NCBI GenBank assembly: GCA_027625205.1
Contig: JAQBVZ010000061.1
Location: forward strand, 1-5,669
Direction: 5' to 3'
Length of the DNA stretch: 5,669 bases
DNA from: Chloroflexota bacterium
GTDB lineage: Bacteria; Chloroflexota; Dehalococcoidia; Lucifugimonadales; Australimonadaceae
Part shown: positions 1 through 4,590 of the stretch, one piece after another
Layout: each line of letters starts with the position of its first letter
How positions within the stretch are numbered: position 1 is the first letter of the stretch
Notes under the pieces: generated by a model
What the model saw: the letters and a program-made list of their open reading frames with translations, nothing else
Database searches by the model: none
What the model was told of the DNA's origin: nothing
Made by a program: the position numbers and the translations under genes

Positions 1-14
1 GTAAGAGGGGAATT

Positions 15-38
15 CCAAAGAGGCAGAGTCCCCTTTGG
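15..38. other. Imperfect hairpin upstream of the terminator-like hairpin
   Basis: CCAAAGAGG (15-23) can pair with CCCCTTTGG (30-38) around a six-base loop, with one A-C mismatch. It lies only 8 bases before the stronger hairpin at 47-65, so the two could fold in series in the tail of a transcript entering from outside the window. No function is claimed; it may simply be part of an upstream 3' untranslated region. Confidence 0.3.
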
Positions 39-46
39 TGAAGTGC

Positions 47-73
47 GCGAGGGGTACCCCCTCGCTTCTTCTT
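47..73 (+). terminator. Intrinsic-terminator-like hairpin for an upstream plus-strand gene
   Basis: GCGAGGGG (47-54) pairs perfectly with CCCCTCGC (58-65) around the loop TAC, and TTCTTCTT follows directly (66-73). A short GC-rich stem plus a T-rich tract fits a Rho-independent terminator reading on the plus strand, although the T tract is interrupted by C. It would end a gene lying to the left of the window and isolate it from the ORF at 224. The stem could also belong to a leader structure. Confidence 0.45.
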
Positions 74-223
74 AAAGCGTTCTGGGTGGGTGGTGGGGAG
101 AGCCAACGTTTACCGCTCCCTCGTTTGACCGCCCCTTGGGGATGGTGATAGCTTCAACTGGACTGTCCTACTGGGGCGTACTTTGCACGGAGGGAACATG
201 GACAGCCAGGATTCGCCAAGGAA

Positions 224-481
224 ATGGAGGGCCGTGTCCGAGAGTTCTGCGAAACCATGCACGGACGGCTCCCTGCCTATAGTTATATCCCGCTTTCTGA
301 CGATGCTATGCGCATCAAGGTCATGAAGAACCGGCTGTGGAATGAGATCAGAGCAGGTGAGATTTGCGGCTCGTGGCTCAAGACCATGCCTGAGCAGCAG
401 CAGTCGGTGCGACGTGCCGTTGAGATGAGCCTTGTCCTCCGCCGTTCCTATTTCGACGAACAGGACAGTTTGGGTGTTTGA
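224..481 (+). CDS. Hypothetical protein, 85 aa
   Basis: I do not recognise this protein. It is a short, soluble-looking, charged product with no membrane segment or signal peptide. It has three cysteines (C9, C48 and none paired in an obvious metal motif) only sparsely placed, an aromatic YSYIP patch near residue 19, and a helical, Arg/Gln-rich C-terminal half (from about residue 54) ending in DEQDSLGV. The ATG at 224 is the only standard in-frame start; the frame is open back to 152 with no ATG, GTG or TTG. AAGGA (217-221) precedes the ATG but is too close for a good ribosome site. A much better site, GGAGG at 189-193, serves an ATG at 198 in another frame that stops at 326. It lies 39 bases before the GyrI-like gene on the same strand, so the two may share a transcript. 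It could be real, frameshifted or spurious. Confidence 0.4.
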   Translation: MEGRVREFCETMHGRLPAYSYIPLSDDAMRIKVMKNRLWNEIRAGEICGSWLKTMPEQQQSVRRAVEMSLVLRRSYFDEQDSLGV

Positions 482-520
482 AGATAAGGCCTGGTAGCAA
501 TTCAACCGCGTAGGTGAAGC

Positions 521-982
521 ATGGCAAGTGAAGTTGAGACCAGAGAATTTGAACCGCTGACCACCGTCTGCATCCGCACCACGGTCAGCAGGGCAGAGAT
601 CCCCAACAAGCTCCGTGAACTGTTGGAGGAGACGCGCAACTACCTCAAGTCCAAGGGGGTGGAACCCTCCGGCCCCGCATACGCGCAGTACTACACCTTT
701 GGCGCGACGGATGCTGACTTCGAGTGCGGCTGGCCCGCAGACGAAGACGTGGAGGGGGAGGGCGACATCGAAATTGGCTCCGTCGATGGCGGCAAGGGTG
801 CGGTAGCCGTGAACGATGGCCCGTACGCAACGCAGATAAAGGCCCACGGCGCGGTCCACGGCTGGCTTCACACGAATGGCACCTTTGCCGGCGGCTACCC
901 GCGAGAGGTATACCTCAAGGATCCCACCATTACTGATGAAGCTGAGTGGCAGACTGAGGTCATCTGGCCCATGCAGGGCTGA
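521..982 (+). CDS. GyrI-like / AraC effector-binding domain protein
   Basis: This is a 153-residue stand-alone GyrI-like small-molecule-binding domain, related to the effector domains of BmrR and Rob and to DNA gyrase inhibitor SbmC/GyrI. The order of elements fits the family: an N-terminal strand (about 11-22), a helix with LRELLEETRNYLKSKG (about 31-46), GPAYAQYYTF (51-60), the acidic and FECGWPA stretch (67-73), a central GPYATQIKAHGAVHGWL segment (100-116) and a C-terminal EVYLKDP...EWQTEVIWP block (129-150). The glutamate in that last block (E146) sits where the family usually places its ligand-facing Glu. There is no HTH, so it is a free ligand-binding protein rather than a regulator by itself. 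AGGTGA (511-516) lies at good spacing before ATG 521. Ligand and role cannot be read from sequence; such proteins bind hydrophobic or cationic compounds or inhibit gyrase. Family assignment is firm, function is not. Confidence 0.85.
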   Translation: MASEVETREFEPLTTVCIRTTVSRAEIPNKLRELLEETRNYLKSKGVEPSGPAYAQYYTFGATDADFECGWPADEDVEGEGDIEIGSVDGGKGAVAVNDGPYATQIKAHGAVHGWLHTNGTFAGGYPREVYLKDPTITDEAEWQTEVIWPMQG

Positions 983-1004
983 AGACTAGGTTTCCAAGGG
1001 ATAA

Positions 1005-1040
1005 CGTAGTAGGGGCACACGGCCGTGCGCCCCTACTACG
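1005..1040. repeat. 36-nt near-perfect palindrome (hairpin) in a convergent gap
   Basis: CGTAGTAGGGGC (1005-1016) is the exact reverse complement of 1029-1040. Inside it, after one A-C mismatch (1017/1028), CACGG pairs with CCGTG, so nearly the whole 36 nt is self-complementary. It lies 22 bases after the stop of the GyrI-like gene and before the convergent minus-strand gene, a good place for a bidirectional terminator, but no T run follows. GTAGGGGC...GCCCCTAC palindromes recur between genes in some environmental bacterial genomes, so a REP-like dispersed element is equally possible. Confidence 0.7.
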
Positions 1041-1077
1041 CGAATACCGAACATTCCTGTGCTGAACCGCCTCGCCT

Positions 1078-1103
1078 GTCATTCTGAGCGAAGCGAAGAA
1101 TCT
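1078..1103. repeat. Dispersed intergenic repeat, copy 1 (ATTCTGAGCG type)
   Basis: This 26-nt unit begins GTCATTCTGAGCG and ends GAAGAATCT. The unit at 4076-4101 matches it at 24 of 26 positions. ATTCT and AGAAT inside the unit form inverted ends. Both copies lie between genes close after a plus-strand stop codon. The family is a short non-coding repeat whose translation gives spurious RHSERSEESR-like peptides. No transposase or target duplication is visible. Confidence 0.75.
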
Positions 1104-1112
1104 GGCAATTTG

Positions 1113-1140
1113 ACTGTCACTGTCACTGTCACTGTCACTG
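1113..1140. repeat. Tandem hexamer repeat (ACTGTC)n, about 4.7 copies
   Basis: ACTGTC occurs four times head to tail (1113-1136) followed by ACTG (1137-1140), with no mismatch. It lies 15 bases past the stop codon of the convergent minus-strand gene at 1156 and 9 bases after the dispersed repeat. As a perfect microsatellite outside coding sequence it could vary in copy number by strand slippage without changing any protein. Confidence 0.9.
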
Positions 1141-1155
1141 GCAACCGCAAGCAGG

Positions 1156-1494
1156 TTACGCTCGGGCGTCCAGATAGTTCACCGGCATTGGGCCGGGTGG
1201 GGGCTGCGTCACGTCCAGCCCGTGAATCTCCTTGACTTTGGCCACGAACACCTTGTCGAAGTCATTATCGGAAGACCCTATCTTCGCCATGAACTCATCC
1301 CCGCCAGGGCCTTCGTGCATTGCCACCACAATTGGCCCCATGGGCGTCTCCGCCAGCCACGCCGCGTGCCGGGTCAGACCGTAGCGCTGGTTGAACTCTT
1401 TCAATTCCTGGACCCGTGGGCCGTTGAGTTCCGCAATCCACGCCTTCCACACGTCCAGCTTACCGTCCACTATCGGTGCTACAACTACTCCCAT
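1156..1494 (-). CDS. Conserved-looking hypothetical protein, 112 aa
   Basis: I cannot name this family with certainty. The protein begins with a hydrophobic strand (MGVVVAPIVDGK), followed by a helix DVWKAWIAELNG (14-25), a charged helix VQELKEFNQRYG (28-39), a strand RHAAWLAETPMGPIVVAMHEGPG (42-64), and a helix DFDKVFVAKVKEIHG (78-92), then a Pro-rich tail QPPPGPMPVNYLD. This beta-alpha-beta-beta-alpha order resembles small dimeric alpha/beta-barrel proteins; that fold is inference only. No signal peptide or membrane segment is seen. The ATG at 1494 has a strong Shine-Dalgarno site (GGAGG, five bases upstream). It lies 76 bases after the DUF951 gene on the same strand, so it may be the last gene of the pyrF transcript or have its own promoter in that gap. 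Strong strand-consistent coding character and the good ribosome site make it likely to be real. Confidence 0.75.
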   Translation of the reverse strand: MGVVVAPIVDGKLDVWKAWIAELNGPRVQELKEFNQRYGLTRHAAWLAETPMGPIVVAMHEGPGGDEFMAKIGSSDNDFDKVFVAKVKEIHGLDVTQPPPGPMPVNYLDARA

Positions 1495-1570
1495 GCTGTC
1501 CTCCCCCTCCAGAATGGCGGCAGGATATACGGTCGTGAGGCAATGTCAACGGGAGCCGGGCTACAAGCCT

Positions 1571-1780
1571 CTAGCCTTCGTCCTGAGCTGGTTCCGCCTT
1601 GGACTCGCGGTGCTTCACGCCACGTTCCAGCCGTTGGCGCGTTAGCATGAGGTAGTGACCGCAGGTGAGGCACCGTATGCCTATGTCCGCGCCAAGCCGT
1701 TCAATGCGCCACTCAAAGCCACCGCAAGGGTGCTGCTTGCGCAGCGTGACAACATCGCCCAGAGCAAACGGCGTTACCAT
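1571..1780 (-). CDS. DUF951 family protein, 69 aa
   Basis: This small protein matches the DUF951 pattern: an N-terminal [15 protein letters not shown] block (7-21), then [20 protein letters not shown] (23-42) and a helical [11 protein letters not shown] end (46-56). C19, C37 and C40, with H18 and H42 nearby, could bind a metal ion, and the beta-rich body suggests a small zinc-ribbon or OB-like fold; both are inference, as the function of the family is not known to me. The last 13 residues are a charged, disordered-looking tail beyond the usual end. The ATG overlaps the pyrF stop codon by 7 nt (1774-1780), in another frame, which points to translational coupling; AAGGG lies directly before the start. 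No other in-frame start would give a better N-terminus. Confidence 0.85.
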   Translation of the reverse strand: MVTPFALGDVVTLRKQHPCGGFEWRIERLGADIGIRCLTCGHYLMLTRQRLERGVKHRESKAEPAQDEG

Positions 1781-2598
1781 CCCTTGCCCATGGCCTCCAG
1801 CACCACGTTGAAGGCATCACGCGCCTTTTCGGCCTCGCGGCGTGCAGCCTCGGCAAAGTCAGCGCCCTTTGATGCGTAGAGCACCTGACGTGATGAGCTG
1901 ATGATTGCGCGGCGTCCGTTGGCGTCTGTGCCGTTGCGCACCGCTGCCTCCACGTCGCCGCCCTGCGCGCCCACGCCGGGGATGAGGATGGGTATGTCCG
2001 GACATAGCGCTCGTACGCTGGCCAGCTCCTCCGGGGCCGTTGCCCCCACCACCAGGCCAATGTTCCCGTTGGCGTTCCAGCTTTGGGCCTGCATGGCCAC
2101 ATGCTCGTAGAGAGTTATCGCGCCGCCTTCAGCAGCTAGTTGGAGCGACTGAAAGTCAGCGCCGCCGGGATTGGAGGTGCGACAGAGGATGAAAACGCCC
2201 CTATCCGCGTAAGCCAGGAAGGGTTCAAGCGAATCTCGTCCAAGGTACGGACTCGCAGTCACCGCGTCGGCTCCCCACTGTTCAAAGGCAGCCTGAGCGT
2301 AAGCTACTGCCGTGCTGCCAATGTCGCCTCGCTTGGCGTCCAGGATGACCGGCACGTCGCTTGGTATGGCGGCCATGGTCTGTTCCAGCGCGTGCAACCC
2401 TGGCAGTCCCTGTGCCTCAAAGAAAGCGATGTTCGGCTTGAAGACGCAGACCAGGTCCTTGGTCGCGTCAATAATTGCCTTGCAGAAGGCGGCGGTATCG
2501 TCAATGGGCATCTGGGCGAGTGTTGGGTCCAGCCCCACGCAGAGGAGGCTGTGGTTCCGTTGCGCCGCAGCGTCTAGCTTCTCAACAAAGGTGGGCAT
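1774..2598 (-). CDS. pyrF: Orotidine 5'-phosphate decarboxylase, type 2
   Basis: This 274-residue cytosolic enzyme decarboxylates orotidine 5'-phosphate to UMP, the last step of de novo pyrimidine synthesis. It has the features of the longer subfamily 2 enzymes: LLCVGLDP near the N-terminus (18-25), FKPNIAFFE (53-61), the catalytic [10 protein letters not shown] block (87-96, with K89 as the proton donor and D87/D92 in the charge network), TASPYLG (114-120), CRTSNPGG (139-146) for the pyrimidine side and [10 protein letters not shown] (206-215) for phosphate binding. Nothing essential appears missing and the length is normal. ATG 2598 has GGAGG six bases upstream, and a plausible weak promoter lies in the divergent spacer. 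It heads a minus-strand set in which the DUF951 gene overlaps its stop. No other pyrimidine genes are in the window, so the pathway is dispersed or lies elsewhere. Confidence 0.96.
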   Translation of the reverse strand: MPTFVEKLDAAAQRNHSLLCVGLDPTLAQMPIDDTAAFCKAIIDATKDLVCVFKPNIAFFEAQGLPGLHALEQTMAAIPSDVPVILDAKRGDIGSTAVAYAQAAFEQWGADAVTASPYLGRDSLEPFLAYADRGVFILCRTSNPGGADFQSLQLAAEGGAITLYEHVAMQAQSWNANGNIGLVVGATAPEELASVRALCPDIPILIPGVGAQGGDVEAAVRNGTDANGRRAIISSSRQVLYASKGADFAEAARREAEKARDAFNVVLEAMGKGW

Positions 2599-2615
2599 AT
2601 CTGGCCTCCGCCAAA

Positions 2616-2644
2616 AGTGTACGGCTGACGTGATGGTGGCACAA
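2616..2644 (-). promoter_or_regulatory. Candidate sigma-70-like promoter for pyrF
   Basis: On the minus strand TTGTGC (2644-2639) is followed after 17 bases by TACACT (2621-2616). Matches to the consensus are 3 of 6 and 4 of 6, with ideal spacing. Transcription would begin just upstream of the pyrF ribosome site, giving a very short leader. The match is weak and other starts are possible. Confidence 0.25.
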
Positions 2645-2659
2645 GAGACGCGAGTCTCT
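2644..2659. other. Small GNRA-loop hairpin in the pyrF/sfsA divergent spacer
   Basis: AGAGAC (2644-2649) and GTCTCT (2654-2659) form a perfect 6-bp stem around GCGA, a GNRA-type tetraloop, followed on the plus strand by CTTT. It sits 24 bases before the sfsA start and overlaps the outer edge of the candidate pyrF promoter. It could be an operator-like dyad or a leader hairpin, but its small size also allows chance. Confidence 0.3.
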
Positions 2660-2682
2660 CTTTAGGGTGATAGCATTACGAC

Positions 2683-3411
2683 ATGCGTTTTCCCGTCACC
2701 CTTGTCCCCGGCGTGTTCGTTGAACGGCGCAACCGCTTCGTTGCGGACGTGACCGTGGACGGCGTCCCTGCGCTGACCCACGTACCCAACACGGGCCGTA
2801 TGCGTGAGCTTATGGTGCCAGGCCACGATGTGCTGCTGCGACCGGCCGCCGACCCGTCCTGCCGTCGCACGGTGTATGACCTCCTGGTGGTGAAGTACCA
2901 GGGTCATTGGGTGGGCATCGACTCCCTGACCACCCAAACGCTGGCAATCGAGGCGTGGCAGGCCGGGCTGCTGCCTGAGTTGTCGCTGTACACGCACGTG
3001 AAGCGAGAGGTGAAGTTGGGTGTGAGCAGCCTGGACCTGCTGCTGGACGGCCCTCCTGGGCTCTGTTACGTGGAGGTCAAGTCCGTGAACCTGGTTGAGG
3101 ACGGCATTGCGCTCTTCCCCGACGCTCCCACTGAGCGTGGCGCTCGTCACCTTGGTGAGCTTGCAGCGGCTGTGCGCGACGGCCACCAGGCAGCCGCCGT
3201 CTTCATCGTGCAGCGTGACGACGCTACGGCCCTCGCACCCTTCGAATCAGCGGACCCTGTCTTTGCAAACGCGCTTCGGCAGGCAGCAGAGGCTGGCGTG
3301 GGCGTTTACGCCATAACCTGCGAAACGACCCCGGAAGGCCAGACCACCGTGCGGCAGGTGCCGGTGTTGCTGGAGCAACACGCCACCGTGGGGCAGGGTC
3401 GCCGCACATGA
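2683..3411 (+). CDS. sfsA: SfsA family DNA/RNA nuclease
   Basis: This 242-residue protein is a full-length member of the SfsA family, first named for stimulation of sugar fermentation in E. coli and now regarded as an OB-fold plus PD-(D/E)XK nuclease. The N-terminal OB part (about 1-80) has FVERRNRFVADV (12-23) and the PNTGRMREL signature (35-43). The nuclease core follows: SSLDLLLDG (115-123) with D118, then YVEVKSVNL (129-137) with E131 and K133 as the DxnExK set, then FPDAPTERGARHL (145-157). A C-terminal AAVFIVQR...DPVFANAL...GVGVYA block (171-210) matches the usual end. ATG 2683 is the only in-frame start because TAG lies at 2671-2673; AGGGTGA sits rather far upstream (about 12 bases). 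Its stop overlaps the next gene's ATG (ATGA at 3408-3411), so the two are very likely co-translated. Physiological substrate is unknown. Confidence 0.95.
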   Translation: MRFPVTLVPGVFVERRNRFVADVTVDGVPALTHVPNTGRMRELMVPGHDVLLRPAADPSCRRTVYDLLVVKYQGHWVGIDSLTTQTLAIEAWQAGLLPELSLYTHVKREVKLGVSSLDLLLDGPPGLCYVEVKSVNLVEDGIALFPDAPTERGARHLGELAAAVRDGHQAAAVFIVQRDDATALAPFESADPVFANALRQAAEAGVGVYAITCETTPEGQTTVRQVPVLLEQHATVGQGRRT

Positions 3412-4070
3412 ACCTTCCCGCTCTTCTAACGGAAGTCTATGACCGCCTGTACGCTGCCTACGGTCCCCAGGGCTGGTGGCCGGGTGATGGCCCCTTTGAG
3501 ACCATAGTGGGCGCGGTGCTCACGCAGAACACGGCGTGGACCAACGTGGATAAGGCGATGACGAATCTCAGGGCCGCAGGCTGCATGACGCCTCAGGCCA
3601 TACGCGATATCCCTGAAGAAGAACTGGCGTTGCTCATCCGGCCAAGCGGCTACTTCAACACCAAGGCCAAGAAACTGAAAGCGGTGGTTGAGCACCTAGC
3701 CCGTTATGACGACGACCTCGACCGTTGGCGTGACCGAGAGGCCAAGGAGCTACGCGCTGAACTGCTGTCGGTCTACGGCATAGGCCCGGAGACTGCGGAT
3801 GACATTGTGCTCTACGTAGCGGACTTGCCAACGTTCGTGATGGACTCGTACACGCAGCGCATCGTTGACCGCCTGGGCCTGACGCCTGCGCACCGCACCT
3901 ATGACGCCTACCAGGCGCTGTTTGAGGCCAACCTGCCCGCAGAAGCGCCACTGTTCAATGAATACCACGCCTTGCTGGACTTCCACGCCAAGGATGTCTG
4001 CACCAAGCGCACCCCTCACTGCGAAGACTGCTGCTTGCTGCCCCTGTGTCCTACGGGTAAATCGTCTTAG
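3408..4070 (+). CDS. Endonuclease III-like HhH-GPD DNA glycosylase, MagIII-like, with [4Fe-4S]
   Basis: This 220-residue protein belongs to the HhH-GPD base-excision-repair glycosylases. It shows WWPGDGPFETIVGAVLTQNTAW (23-44), IRPSGYFNTKAKKL (77-90), a helix-hairpin-helix LLSVYGIGPETAD (119-131), VMDSYTQRIVDRLG (144-157), LFNEYHALLDFHAKD (182-196) and four cysteines C198, C205, C208 and C214 with the C-x6-C-x2-C-x5-C spacing of endonuclease III, expected to bind a [4Fe-4S] cluster. D146 matches the catalytic Asp (D138 of E. coli Nth). At the place of the Nth lyase lysine (K120) it has E128, so it should be a monofunctional glycosylase without beta-lyase activity. The WWP, QNT and RPSG(Y/F)xNxKA motifs resemble Helicobacter MagIII, a 3-methyladenine glycosylase, so alkylpurine removal is my best guess. 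It starts inside the sfsA stop (ATGA overlap). It should not be annotated simply as Nth. Confidence 0.9.
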   Translation: MNLPALLTEVYDRLYAAYGPQGWWPGDGPFETIVGAVLTQNTAWTNVDKAMTNLRAAGCMTPQAIRDIPEEELALLIRPSGYFNTKAKKLKAVVEHLARYDDDLDRWRDREAKELRAELLSVYGIGPETADDIVLYVADLPTFVMDSYTQRIVDRLGLTPAHRTYDAYQALFEANLPAEAPLFNEYHALLDFHAKDVCTKRTPHCEDCCLLPLCPTGKSS

Positions 4071-4075
4071 AACAC

Positions 4076-4101
4076 GTCATTCTGAGCGTAGTGAAGAATC
4101 T
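4076..4101. repeat. Dispersed intergenic repeat, copy 2 (ATTCTGAGCG type)
   Basis: This 26-nt unit matches 1078-1103 at 24 of 26 positions. It begins 6 bases after the glycosylase stop codon. Here it is joined by a CGCCTTT-containing linker (4102-4116) to a second, different repeat unit at 4117-4160, forming a composite element of 85 nt. Short ORFs crossing it are translation artefacts. Confidence 0.75.
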
Positions 4102-4116
4102 CGCCTTTCCCTGTAT

Positions 4117-4160
4117 GTCATTGCGAGTGAGTCACGAGTCCCGATTCATCGGGACAATCT
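4117..4160. repeat. CATTGCGAG...CAATCT repeat with internal perfect hairpin
   Basis: The unit starts GTCATTGCGAGTGAG and ends CAATCT; its ATTG and CAAT ends are inverted. Inside, GTCCCGAT (4138-4145) pairs perfectly with ATCGGGAC (4148-4155) around a two-base loop TC. It lies downstream of the glycosylase and could fold in the transcript end. The element type is familiar to me as an intergenic repeat of environmental bacterial genomes, sometimes next to the ATTCTGAGCG unit as here. Confidence 0.7.
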
Positions 4161-4198
4161 GGAATGGGATATGTCAGCCCATACGGCAAGGGCATCAG

Positions 4199-4390
4199 TC
4201 AAGATTGCGGCGGCCTGCGCTCCCAACAATTCTTGAATTCTTGAAACGCAAGCTGCAAACTGCGCCAGGACTCAATGGAGTCACCTGGACTTGATCTGAG
4301 TTCAATAGCTGCGTTGTGCCTATTTAGCGCGTCCTGCAGATAACGAGACGACTGCATCATCTCTTCGCGCCAATCATCCGTTTGTACCAT
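4199..4390 (-). CDS. Possible small protein, 63 aa
   Basis: I do not recognise it. The peptide looks like a designed amphipathic helical protein rather than a shadow: DDWREEMMQSSRYLQDALNR (5-24), an HNAAIELRSSPGDSIESW centre (25-42) and SLQLAFQEFKNCWE (44-57), with regularly spaced hydrophobic and aromatic residues and no membrane segment. Nothing larger overlaps it on either strand. ATG 4390 is preceded by GGGGG at about six bases, a usable ribosome site. It sits alone between the two composite repeats, downstream of the regulator gene on the same strand. Absence of a known family and its shortness keep confidence low. Confidence 0.4.
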   Translation of the reverse strand: MVQTDDWREEMMQSSRYLQDALNRHNAAIELRSSPGDSIESWRSLQLAFQEFKNCWERRPPQS

Positions 4391-4466
4391 GAATACCCCC
4401 GGCTACTAGGGTAACCCTTCCGTTGCTGGCGTCAATGGAGCACATGGGCAAATTGCCTTAACACAC

Positions 4467-4560
4467 GCTATTCTGAATTCCTGTTACGTAGGGATGGAGA
4501 ATCGCGCCTTTTCTTCGCCGTCCACTCGTTGTTGCGAGAGAGTTCTAAACGCAGCAATCT
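4467..4560. repeat. Degenerate second copy of the composite repeat
   Basis: The order of elements repeats that of 4076-4160: an ATTCTGA start (4471-4477), a GAATC-GCGCCTTTTC junction (4499-4513) matching 4096-4110 at 13 of 15 positions, then GTTGTTGCGAGAGAG (4528-4542) matching 4117-4131 at 12 of 15, and a final CAATCT (4555-4560). The inner parts have diverged, and the GTCCCGAT hairpin is absent. It ends 30 bases before the regulator stop codon. Confidence 0.45.
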
Positions 4561-4590
4561 AGATGGCATACTTGCGGATTCCTAACCCAG

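Larger units (their letters stand above)
4071..4590. other. 520-bp repeat-bearing intergenic stretch
   Basis: Between the glycosylase stop and the regulator stop there is no large gene. The left part (4076-4160) is a composite repeat, the middle (about 4165-4455) has only a 63-residue minus-strand ORF with a fair ribosome site, and the right part (4467-4560) is a decayed second copy of the composite repeat. A small direct repeat ATTCTTGA ATTCTTGA occurs at 4229-4244. No tRNA, transposase or clear T-tailed terminator is seen. Confidence 0.6.

Noticed and set aside
125..153. Promoter TTGACC with a -10 near 148-153
   Set aside because: The -35 is good but no acceptable -10 lies at 16-18 bases, so I did not call it.
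110..871. 253-residue minus-strand ORF
   Set aside because: It lies opposite the well-supported GyrI-like gene and the 85-residue ORF, shows no family motif and starts inside the GyrI-like gene; it is a shadow frame of GC-rich coding DNA.
1078..1140. CRISPR array
   Set aside because: The repeats here are a single dispersed unit plus a contiguous hexamer tandem with no spacers, and no cas gene is present.
1222..1650. 142-residue plus-strand ORF
   Set aside because: Opposite strand of the 112-residue and DUF951 genes, which have good ribosome sites and, for DUF951, a recognised family.
1713..2102. 129-residue minus-strand ORF in another frame of pyrF
   Set aside because: Arg/Ala/Trp-rich out-of-frame translation of pyrF with no motif.
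2140..2665. Plus-strand ORFs opposite pyrF
   Set aside because: pyrF is unambiguous with intact catalytic motifs; these are antisense shadows.
3655..4019. Minus-strand ORFs of 98 and 89 residues opposite the glycosylase
   Set aside because: Antisense shadows of a gene with a full motif set.
3901..4294. Plus-strand ORFs of 111 and 67 residues crossing the glycosylase end and the repeats
   Set aside because: Their translations run through the dispersed repeats (giving a RHSERSEESR-like peptide), a known artefact, and one also overlaps the glycosylase in another frame.
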